Position numbers and translations under genes: made by a program
Assembly: GCA_003511825.1 (NCBI GenBank)
Contig: DOIU01000023.1
Span: 1-12,911, forward strand
DNA length: 12,911 nucleotides
Direction of reading: 5' to 3'
Source of the DNA: Gammaproteobacteria bacterium
Lineage (GTDB): Bacteria; Pseudomonadota; Gammaproteobacteria; Granulosicoccales; Granulosicoccaceae
The notes under the pieces: model-generated
The model's input: only the letters and a program-made list of their open reading frames with translations
Databases searched by the model: none
Told to the model about the DNA's origin: nothing
Shown here: piece after piece, positions 1 to 6,160 of the stretch
Numbering within the stretch: the stretch's first letter is position 1
Layout: each line of letters starts with the position of its first letter

Positions 1-456
1 GCTTTCGGGGTCCACTTCAAGGTAGACCGTTTTTACCCCGCTGTTTTTTTCTTATTTTTCCCTTCAATTTTGCTTGCCGGCAAAATTAATACCGAATTAT
101 CTGCTGAGTTACTGTATCCCAATGTCATTCCACCGGTTTATCAGATCGGCGGATTCAATGATGAGGAAGTTGCAGAAGAATTAACATCTATAGAAGATAT
201 ATCTTACATAGATGAGGATTTTTTGATAGTGAGCGAGTCTGGCGGGCATCGCCTGCTCCTCATGAGTAGTGCCGGTGAAATTATTCGCCATTCGGGAGGT
301 TTTGGAAAAAAATCCTGCCAGTTTAATACGCCTAAAGGCGTTTATTTGCATGGTGATCTGCTTTATGTGGTGGATGCAGGTAATAAGCGTATTCAAATAT
401 TGAATGCGACTAATTTGTCATGTCAATCTATGTTTTCAATTCCTGAGGTTGCTTAG
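1..456 (+). CDS. NHL-repeat beta-propeller haem protein, N-terminal part (5' end outside window, ends at premature TAG)
   Basis: The frame is open from base 1 and has no ATG, GTG or TTG before the TTG at 70. The first residues (FKVDRFYPAVFFLFFPSI, then LLAG) look like an export signal with basic residues ahead of a hydrophobic core, so the true start lies before the window and the TTG at 70 is unlikely to be the start. Two NHL-type blades follow, around IEDISYIDEDFLIVSESG and PKGVYLHGDLLYVVDAGNKR. The frame stops at TAG (454-456), but the same frame continues at once with the next blade (PQDVAV...MFISDNSG). This is therefore the front of the gene annotated at 457-2184, not a separate protein. 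Base composition is AT-rich here (about 30-40% GC in lines sampled by eye). Precise function is unknown; NHL propellers usually serve as binding scaffolds. Confidence 0.75.
   Translation, partial: AFGVHFKVDRFYPAVFFLFFPSILLAGKINTELSAELLYPNVIPPVYQIGGFNDEEVAEELTSIEDISYIDEDFLIVSESGGHRLLLMSSAGEIIRHSGGFGKKSCQFNTPKGVYLHGDLLYVVDAGNKRIQILNATNLSCQSMFSIPEVA
454..456 (+). other. In-frame amber stop interrupting the NHL gene
   Basis: Codons read ATT CCT GAG GTT GCT TAG CCT CAG GAT GTC GCT. The protein on both sides continues the NHL blade rhythm with no gap or frame change. A single C-to-T change from CAG (Gln) would produce it. TAG serves as the ordinary stop of four other genes in this window (ends 2599, 6140, 6745, 7497), which argues against general amber reassignment. 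Confidence 0.9.
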
Positions 457-2184
457 CCTCAGGATGTCGCTGTTATCCACGATAATATGTTTATCTCTGA
501 TAACTCTGGTCGGGTGGCAAATTATTCACTTAAAAGCCGTCAGTTTATTGAGAGCTTTGATTATTCTGAAAGCGGTCAGGCATTGCGTATCCCAACTGGT
601 TTGGCTGTTTTTGATGAGCAGTTGGTGATTGCTGATTCGGGCAACAATCGAATCGTCATTGCGGATATTGACGGTAAAGTCGTCAATAGTTGGGGAGACT
701 ATGGGTCTTACGGGGGGCAGCTTGCGAGTCCCAGCGCTGTCGCCGTTTTCGGCTCGACTTTCTTGATCGCCGATACCATAAACCATCGGTTGCAGGCATT
801 TTCTAGTCGTGGTGAGTTCCTTTTCCAGTGGGGCAGGCATCCGCCCACGGCACACGAAGGGCACGGACGTATTCATTACCCATCCGCTATCGCAGTGAGC
901 AGATCTGGCCGAAACGTGATGGTTTGCGAAACCATTGAGAGCCGTTGTCAGATGTTTCGCGATATAACGCAAGATGATCGTATTGCGAGTGTCAGCGATT
1001 CTTCCTGGTGGGAGAAAGCCACACGTTTTCATTACGGTACCAAGGGAACCACGGTGGCAGCGTGCAGTGGTTGCCACGGTGGCTGGGGTGAGAAGGCAAA
1101 GCCGACGGAGTCAGCCTCGTTGGAGAAGAGTGTGCCGGATCGTTTGTCCAGTTTGTTGATCAAGGAGGCCAACGCTGACATTGACACGTATGACAAACTT
1201 GTCCACGAGTATTTTGCTGTCTCAGAACCTGATACACATTCGGTGTTGCTTTTTTTGCTCAAGCCGCATGAGAAACGGGGCGTCAAACCCAAGTTCGTCA
1301 CGCGCATGGGAGGGCGAGGAACAGAGTACGGTAAGATGATTCAGCCGTCGGGCATTCTGTTCGATCCGCACAAGCCGACGATATGGGTCAGCGACAAGGG
1401 TAACCTTCGCTCGCAAGAGTTTGCATTCTCACAGACGCCCGTGATAGCGAATGACCGATCGAGTTGGACGCCGAGTGAAGGGCAATACAACGCCAAAATG
1501 TCGTCTGGCTCAGGGTCTTCAAAGTTTGTGAGGGCGAATGTTTATCGTCCCAACGATATGATCGACAAGCGGGCTAAGCTACCTGATCTGCCTCCAGTCG
1601 GTGAGCCGAGCGCAATGACTCAGCTTATGGATGGCACCATCCTTATGGTAGATCCACCCATGGGCACGGTGCACGTGTTCGATGCAGACATGACGTACGT
1701 CCGAACATGGGATGACTACGGTAATGGAGAGCAGCGCATGCTCAAGCCCTTAGATATTGCCGCTGATCTCAAACGTAATCGCGTGTACGTCGTCGACGAA
1801 TATGACTTCAAGATCAAGGTGTTTGATACCCGAGGCCACTATCTGTTTGCATTTGGCAGTGCAGGTGCTGAAGCGCATCAGTTTGTCACGCCGTTTGGTA
1901 TAGCGGTTGATCAAGACGGTGACATTTTCATTACAGACACTGCGAAAAATCAGATCAAGAAGTTCAGTCCTGATGGCGAGTTCATCGCCAGTTGGGGTGT
2001 TTGGGGTGATGAGTTAGGGCAGTTTTACAACCCTAAAGGTATCACCGCCATTAATAACGATCTCTTGATCGTGCTGGACTTCGGAAATCATCGTGCCCAG
2101 GTGCTCACTACCGATGGGAAATTTTTATCAACGTTTGGGATCGATGAAAATCCAAATGAAATCAATGCCCTCAGTCGTCGTTAA
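457..2184 (+). CDS. NHL-repeat double-propeller haem protein, C-terminal part after the in-frame TAG (first ATG 487)
   Basis: In frame with 1-456. If translated separately, the first start is ATG 487, which has no visible Shine-Dalgarno and would lack the export signal. Residue numbers here count from that ATG. Blades 3-6 of a first propeller come first (e.g. PTGLAVFDEQLVIADSGNNR, PSAVAVFGSTFLIADTINHR). Then comes a linker with CSGCH at residues 193-197 (bases 1063-1077), a c-type haem attachment motif. About six more blades follow, from near YDKLVHEYFAVSEPD and PSGILFDPHKPTIWVSD to the last blade PKGITAINNDLLIVLDFGNHR. The intact protein would thus be two six-bladed propellers around one covalent haem, acting outside the cytoplasmic membrane because c-haem is attached in the periplasm. 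The 3' end overlaps the next gene. Role unknown; an electron-transfer or scaffold partner of the downstream di-haem protein is inference. Confidence 0.8.
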   Translation, partial: PQDVAVIHDNMFISDNSGRVANYSLKSRQFIESFDYSESGQALRIPTGLAVFDEQLVIADSGNNRIVIADIDGKVVNSWGDYGSYGGQLASPSAVAVFGSTFLIADTINHRLQAFSSRGEFLFQWGRHPPTAHEGHGRIHYPSAIAVSRSGRNVMVCETIESRCQMFRDITQDDRIASVSDSSWWEKATRFHYGTKGTTVAACSGCHGGWGEKAKPTESASLEKSVPDRLSSLLIKEANADIDTYDKLVHEYFAVSEPDTHSVLLFLLKPHEKRGVKPKFVTRMGGRGTEYGKMIQPSGILFDPHKPTIWVSDKGNLRSQEFAFSQTPVIANDRSSWTPSEGQYNAKMSSGSGSSKFVRANVYRPNDMIDKRAKLPDLPPVGEPSAMTQLMDGTILMVDPPMGTVHVFDADMTYVRTWDDYGNGEQRMLKPLDIAADLKRNRVYVVDEYDFKIKVFDTRGHYLFAFGSAGAEAHQFVTPFGIAVDQDGDIFITDTAKNQIKKFSPDGEFIASWGVWGDELGQFYNPKGITAINNDLLIVLDFGNHRAQVLTTDGKFLSTFGIDENPNEINALSRR

Positions 2185-2599
2185 CGCAACTTTATTGATC
2201 TTGTTCCTCCTGCTGCCAATGACGGCAGCAGGTGCGCAGGCAAGTGCTGACTCACAGTCTGTTAGGACCTTGAATTTACACAGTTATGAGGGGGCGATAA
2301 CAGCGAGGTTAATCGTCCCCGAACGGATCACACCCTTCTCAACGTTCACTATTCACGTCGTTCTGGAATGTGAGCGTGAGAGCTTGTGTCACGAGCCGCA
2401 CGTTCGTTTCAACGCCCGAATGCCTGGTCATGGCCACGGGATGAACTATGCCGTCTCGGTCACGCGTGAGTCTGATACACGGTTTAGAGTAGAGGGTGTC
2501 CGACTGCACATGCCTGGAACTTGGGACTTGCACCTCGATGTACAGCCGGCGCATGGACGAAATGAGATCTATCGATTGCAAGCTTTCCTTGAGATTTAG
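2144..2599 (+). CDS. Exported YtkA/FixH-like protein with MPGHGHGM motif
   Basis: A 151-residue protein. The start was chosen at ATG 2144 because TGGGA lies just upstream; ATG 2156 is the alternative. Both give an export signal (hydrophobic VVVNATLLILFLLLPM, then AAGAQA). The mature part is a small beta-sandwich-like domain: RITPFSTFTIHVVLE at about residues 61-75, ARMPGHGHGMNY at 91-102 and LHMPGTWDLHLDV at 121-133. The MPxHGHGM...MPGxWxL pattern is typical of YtkA-like/FixH-like domains. The clustered His and Met residues suggest copper binding, but that is inference. Two Cys (ECERESLC, 75-82) might form a disulfide. The start overlaps the NHL gene by 41 bases and the end overlaps the di-haem gene by 38 bases, so the three are probably co-translated and work together. 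Family assignment is by motif recognition only. Confidence 0.8.
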   Translation: MKIQMKSMPSVVVNATLLILFLLLPMTAAGAQASADSQSVRTLNLHSYEGAITARLIVPERITPFSTFTIHVVLECERESLCHEPHVRFNARMPGHGHGMNYAVSVTRESDTRFRVEGVRLHMPGTWDLHLDVQPAHGRNEIYRLQAFLEI

Positions 2600-3782
2600 C
2601 GCGTTTATATATGCGCTGTTGTTGCTGTGGGCCTCTTCGGATGGATATAGTCAACCGCTGACCGATGAAGTGCACGAGACAGTTCTTGATGCTTTTCAAG
2701 AGCATGGTAACCCGCATCCGAGTAGCCATTTTTCGGGAAATAAAAAGGCGATCGCGTTTGGCCAGCGCGTTTTTTTTAGTACTGTTTTTTCCTCCAATCA
2801 AACCCGCTCTTGTGCGTCCTGTCACCAGCCAGAGCGAGAGTGGACAGATGGTCGATCCGTGGCCGAGGGCGGTTCTAGAAATGTGCCCACACTGTGGAAC
2901 TTGCGCGGAAAGCACTGGTACTTTTGGGATGGCCGGGCAGATTCGCTATGGAGTCAGGTGTTGCAGGTCTTTGAGAACCCGGCTGAACATGATGTGTCGC
3001 GCACCCGTATTGCGCAACTATTGTGTGGGGGTGGAGAACTCGCGAGAGGCTATCGGGCTATTGCTGGCGATTGCCCGGTATCACTCGATCAATTGGGTAC
3101 GTTACACCCGTGCGCAACACCGACGAGTGATGAGGTCAGCTGCAGGCGCGCCTGGGAGCAGGCCCCAAAGGCGATTCGAGAGGGTGTCAATGCTGTCTTT
3201 GTGTCTCTAGGTAAAATGGTGGCGGCATTTGTTGAAACCTTAACTGCACAACCTTCCCGATTTGATGCCTTGTTGGGACGATTGCGGGCAGGGCAATCTT
3301 ACGCCGACGTGTTCAATGAGCAGGAGTTTCGAGGATTGGAGATTTTTGCGGGTGAAGGCCAATGTGTATTGTGCCACTTTGGTTCGGATCTTTCTGATGG
3401 CGAGTTTCACGATGTGCGTGTATTGCCTGCCAACGGGGCTGTTGAGCAGGGACGTTACCGTGGTGCAGAACTTTTGTTATCAGATAGATTTAATTTGTTG
3501 TCTGTCTACAACGACTTCCCTAAGACACTGGTCCACACGCGCTACGTGAAAAAAAAGCCTGAAGACTGGGCACGGTTTAAGACCCCGACACTGAGGCGTG
3601 TTCAGCATACTGAGCCCTATATGCATCAGGGGCAGCTGTCCACACTCGAAGCCGTGGTTGACCACTATTCCACATTTGAAAATGCATTGGAGCAGCCTCA
3701 TCATGGTGAGCAGTTTTTAACGCCGTTGCACTTGTCTGCTGAAGACAAAGCCGCGTTGGTGGCTTTTTTGCGGACCCTATGA
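2562..3782 (+). CDS. Di-haem cytochrome c peroxidase / MauG-like protein
   Basis: A 406-residue protein from ATG 2562; ATG 2553 (MDEM) is an alternative, and an earlier start would run deeper into the previous gene. An export signal is present (SLRFSAFIYALLLLWASSDG). The first haem site is CASCH at residues 84-88, followed by EREWTDGR, NVPTLWNL and FWDGRADSLWSQ (121-132), hallmarks of the CCP/MauG superfamily. The second haem site is CVLCH at 268-272. The C-terminal block FKTPTLRRVQHTEPYMHQG (339-357) and LEAVVDHYS are also family-typical. Members reduce peroxide with electrons from small cytochromes or oxidise a protein partner, as MauG does; which applies here cannot be read from the sequence. 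An insert at about 155-195 holds four Cys (CGGGEL, DCPV, HPCAT, VSCRR), perhaps disulfides. It overlaps the YtkA-like gene, which makes that protein a candidate partner. Confidence 0.9.
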   Translation: MRSIDCKLSLRFSAFIYALLLLWASSDGYSQPLTDEVHETVLDAFQEHGNPHPSSHFSGNKKAIAFGQRVFFSTVFSSNQTRSCASCHQPEREWTDGRSVAEGGSRNVPTLWNLRGKHWYFWDGRADSLWSQVLQVFENPAEHDVSRTRIAQLLCGGGELARGYRAIAGDCPVSLDQLGTLHPCATPTSDEVSCRRAWEQAPKAIREGVNAVFVSLGKMVAAFVETLTAQPSRFDALLGRLRAGQSYADVFNEQEFRGLEIFAGEGQCVLCHFGSDLSDGEFHDVRVLPANGAVEQGRYRGAELLLSDRFNLLSVYNDFPKTLVHTRYVKKKPEDWARFKTPTLRRVQHTEPYMHQGQLSTLEAVVDHYSTFENALEQPHHGEQFLTPLHLSAEDKAALVAFLRTL

Positions 3783-3861
3783 GTGTGATCGTAACATGTT
3801 ACTGGTGCGTGTTTTGCGGGAGGTTCTCTCCATCGCACCCATTGTCCGAGAGCAGAGTGCG

Positions 3862-4236
3862 ATGATTACGGGTGTAAAAGATGTCTATTATAACGTCGCT
3901 GACATGCGTGCTGCGGTGGGTTTCTATACCGACGTTTTAGGGATGCGCGTTGTTTATGAGAGCGAGTATTGGACAGCACTATCCCTGGGTGGTCTGCATA
4001 TTGGCTTGCATTGGAACGAGGGTGAGTCCGTCCCTCAGGTTCCCTATGACAGTCATGGGGCCCACTGTGGCGCCACCTTGACACTGGCAACGGATGACAT
4101 CGATATCGATACGCAGCACCTTCTTGACCGGCAGGTTGAGGTCATTGGGCGGCTTGATGAGCCCTGGGGCCGCCTAACGGTTTTTAAGGACCTGGATGGC
4201 AACGTCCTAAAGCTAATGCAGCAGCCCGATCACTAA
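3862..4236 (+). CDS. VOC (glyoxalase/bleomycin-resistance fold) family protein
   Basis: A 124-residue single-domain protein. ATG 3862 was chosen because the VOC fold begins right there (MITGVKDVYYNVADMRAAVGFYTDVLGM); the frame extends upstream to a possible start at 3796, but that stretch has no domain content. The two beta-alpha-beta-beta-beta halves are visible: residues 5-60 (FYTDVLGMRVVYESEYWTAL, GLHIGLH) and about 70-120 (CGATLTLATDDID, RLTVFKDLDGNVLKLMQ). Metal-dependent members usually carry Glu in the last motif (DPDGNxxEL); here it is Lys (NVLKLMQ) and the first strand has Tyr/Asn. A metal-free or binding-protein role is therefore possible, and glyoxalase I activity should not be assumed. 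It lies 79 bases after the di-haem gene on the same strand and may be read from the same transcript. Substrate unknown. Confidence 0.8.
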   Translation: MITGVKDVYYNVADMRAAVGFYTDVLGMRVVYESEYWTALSLGGLHIGLHWNEGESVPQVPYDSHGAHCGATLTLATDDIDIDTQHLLDRQVEVIGRLDEPWGRLTVFKDLDGNVLKLMQQPDH

Positions 4237-4501
4237 TCGTCTGCTCTGAGGAAAAGACCTGCTGAGTCTGACTGCCTCGTCGAGCACTTGCACACCTGCC
4301 ATTTAAGCACTGTGAGACTTGCCGCATCTTCAACGACTTGGTGGTCAGAGTGCTAAAGACCGCGTACGTAGGTCATTCGCATAAGCTGGGCAATTGCCAA
4401 CCCACTCCTTCGTATCAATCTTCGAGGCTACGAGTGTCTGAGATACTCACCTTCAATACTTGCGCTTGCATTTGCCAGACGACCGGTCTAATATTGCTCG
4501 C
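4237..4501. other. Intergenic region upstream of acuR
   Basis: No gene is visible in these 265 bases. They hold a perfect 10-bp palindrome GGCAATTGCC (4389-4398), an AGCACT direct repeat (4283-4288 and 4306-4311) whose complement AGTGCT recurs at 4349-4354, and the acuR promoter/operator at the 3' end. No clear terminator for the VOC gene was seen. Confidence 0.6.
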
Positions 4502-4502
4502 A
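4466..4502 (+). promoter_or_regulatory. Candidate acuR promoter giving a leaderless transcript
   Basis: TTGCAT (4466-4471) and TAATAT (4489-4494) are spaced 17 bases apart, a sigma70-like arrangement; the -35 matches the consensus at three positions and the -10 at four. The expected transcription start, 6-8 bases after the -10, falls at 4501-4502, on the acuR ATG. No Shine-Dalgarno precedes that ATG, which fits a leaderless mRNA. The Rhodobacter sphaeroides acuR-acuI-dddL operon is known from the literature (recalled, not looked up) to be leaderless. Confidence 0.5.
4481..4488. promoter_or_regulatory. Candidate AcuR operator (GACCGGTC palindrome)
   Basis: An 8-bp perfect palindrome lies exactly between the putative -35 and -10 of acuR. 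Its position would let a bound TetR dimer block RNA polymerase, and acuR/acuI would then be autoregulated. The core is shorter than most TetR operators and the flanks are only weakly symmetric, so the assignment rests mainly on position. Confidence 0.45.
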
Positions 4503-5152
4503 TGACGGCATCTTCATCACCTTCAACCACGTCGAGTGGCAACGATAAAGCGCTCAAGAAAGCGCGCTCAACACGTGAACGTCTCGTGCGCTGCGGTATT
4601 GAGGTGCTCACCGAGCAGGGATTTTCCAGCACCGGTATTGATCAGATTCTGAAGCGTGTCGGTGTTCCCAAAGGCTCTTTTTATCACTACTTTTCAAGCA
4701 AAGATGCGTTTGGTCAGGCGGTGATTGAAGGCTATGCAGAATATTTTGCGAATAAGCTCGACCGACATCTGCTCAACGTGGCGCGTGACCCTCTTGATCG
4801 TATTCATGACTTTATTGCAGATGCGCGCGCGGGTATGCAGCGCTATGCCTTCCGACGAGGGTGTCTTATCGGAAATCTGGGGCAGGAGTTCGGTGGTGAT
4901 GAACGGTTTGCCGATGCCTTGGAAGCCGTATTTATTGACTGGCAGGGGCGTATCGCCGTTTGTTTGAACGAGGCGAAATCGCAAGGACACATACCAAATA
5001 GCACTGATACCGAGCAATTGGCGGAGATCTTCTGGATGGGATGGGAAGGTGCGATTTTGCGGGCAAAGCTTATCCGAAATGTGCGCCCGATTGATCACTT
5101 CGAGGCGTATTTTTTTGCCAGTTTGGCCGCTGGCTGCACACAACTTAGGTGA
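4502..5152 (+). CDS. acuR: TetR-family repressor, AcuR-like
   Basis: A 216-residue protein from ATG 4502; a TTG at 4460 would also be in frame but lies upstream of the candidate promoter -10. The N-terminal helix-turn-helix spans about residues 25-70 (GFSSTGIDQILKRVGVPKGS, then FYHYFSSKDAF). The ligand domain carries RRGCLIGNLGQE (118-129) and IFWMGWEGAILRAKL, features recalled from AcuR, the acrylate-responsive repressor of acuI. Cys121 lines up with the redox-sensing Cys106 of the related NemR (SGCLTVKLSAE). The adjacent acuI, only 7 bases downstream, strongly supports an AcuR role: it would repress its own operon and be released by acrylate or a related electrophile. NemR-type electrophile sensing is the main alternative. 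Confidence 0.8.
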   Translation: MTASSSPSTTSSGNDKALKKARSTRERLVRCGIEVLTEQGFSSTGIDQILKRVGVPKGSFYHYFSSKDAFGQAVIEGYAEYFANKLDRHLLNVARDPLDRIHDFIADARAGMQRYAFRRGCLIGNLGQEFGGDERFADALEAVFIDWQGRIAVCLNEAKSQGHIPNSTDTEQLAEIFWMGWEGAILRAKLIRNVRPIDHFEAYFFASLAAGCTQLR

Positions 5153-5159
5153 CTAAAAC

Positions 5160-6140
5160 ATGCAAGCAATCATGATCAGCAATGATAACGAGAATTATGC
5201 CGTTGCGTTAAAAGACGTGGATGAGAATCTGCTACCTGAAGGTGATGTCACGGTGCGTGTGGCGTATTCAACCTTGAACTATAAAGACAGTCTCGCCATC
5301 ACGGGCACATCACCCATCGTTAAAAAGTTTCCGCTGGTACCTGGTATCGATTTCGCCGGCACTGTGGAGAGCAGCGCACATCCGGATTTCAAGGCAGGGG
5401 ATAAAGTTGTATTAAATGGATGGGGTGTGGGTGAGTCGCATTGGGGTGGTTTGGCGCAGAAAGCGCGGGTCAAGGGGGATTGGTTAGTCCCGTTGCCTAA
5501 GGCATTTGACGAGCGCCAGGCGATGGCAATCGGTACGGCGGGTTACACAGCGATGTTGTGTGTGCTTGCTTTGGAGCGTCATGGTGTTAAACCCGGAGAT
5601 GGTGAAGTGTTGGTCACCGGCGCCGCCGGTGGGGTTGGCAGTGTGGCCGTCGCCGTGTTGGCGGCATTGGGTTATACCGTCGCTGCGTCCACGGGCCGCA
5701 GTGTCGAGACGGATTTCTTACGTCAGTTGGGTGCCAGCGAAATCATTGATCGCGACACGTTGTCAGCCAAGGGCAAACCACTTGCCAGGGAGCGTTGGGC
5801 AGGAGCGGTTGATGCGGTGGGCAGTTACACGCTAGCGAATGTGTGTGCAGCCACTCGCTACGGCGGTGTTGTAGCTGCCTGCGGATTAGCGCAGGGTTTC
5901 GATTTTCCCGCCACGGTAATGCCGTTTATTCTGCGCGGCGTGACCCTGGTCGGGATTGATAGCGTGTACCGACCCAAAGCTGATCGCGTTGAAGCCTGGG
6001 AGCGCTTGGGGCGGGATTTGGATGTTGCGCGTCTGGATGCCATTATGCAGGAAATCCCTTTGCAGTCGGTGATTGAGACGGCGTCAGCGCAGTTGGAGGG
6101 CAGGGTGCGAGGTCGTGTTGTCGTGAACGTGAACAGTTAG
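5160..6140 (+). CDS. acuI: Acryloyl-CoA reductase, AcuI/YhdH family (MDR superfamily)
   Basis: A 326-residue zinc-free medium-chain dehydrogenase/reductase, the usual length for AcuI/YhdH. AcuI reduces acryloyl-CoA to propionyl-CoA with NADPH in the cytoplasm, detoxifying acrylate from DMSP cleavage or the 3-hydroxypropionate route. Family blocks are present: STLNYKDSLAITG (37-49), PGIDFAGTV (61-69), NGWGVGESHWGGLAQKARV (86-104), GTAGYTAM (125-132), and the Rossmann loop VTGAAGGVGSVAV (152-164) followed by AASTGR (175-180), whose Ser/Arg suit NADPH. ATG 5160 follows AGGTGA at 5147-5152, which overlaps the acuR stop, so translation of the two is probably coupled. No DMSP lyase gene is in the window, so the acrylate source is unknown. 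Confidence 0.9.
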   Translation: MQAIMISNDNENYAVALKDVDENLLPEGDVTVRVAYSTLNYKDSLAITGTSPIVKKFPLVPGIDFAGTVESSAHPDFKAGDKVVLNGWGVGESHWGGLAQKARVKGDWLVPLPKAFDERQAMAIGTAGYTAMLCVLALERHGVKPGDGEVLVTGAAGGVGSVAVAVLAALGYTVAASTGRSVETDFLRQLGASEIIDRDTLSAKGKPLARERWAGAVDAVGSYTLANVCAATRYGGVVAACGLAQGFDFPATVMPFILRGVTLVGIDSVYRPKADRVEAWERLGRDLDVARLDAIMQEIPLQSVIETASAQLEGRVRGRVVVNVNS

Positions 6141-6160
6141 AGAACACCCCTAAGGAGTCA

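Noticed and set aside
454..456. Selenocysteine or pyrrolysine-type recoding at the TAG
   Set aside because: Selenocysteine uses TGA; pyrrolysine needs genes not seen here, and TAG ends several neighbouring genes normally.
526..1077. Long minus-strand open frame opposite the NHL gene
   Set aside because: It is a shadow of a well-supported plus-strand protein with repeat and haem motifs, has no recognisable domain and no ribosome binding site.
2144..3782. MbnP/MbnH (methanobactin-associated) gene pair
   Set aside because: The small protein lacks the four-Cys pattern of MbnP and the di-haem protein has the general CCP/MauG motifs; only an analogy is kept in the findings.
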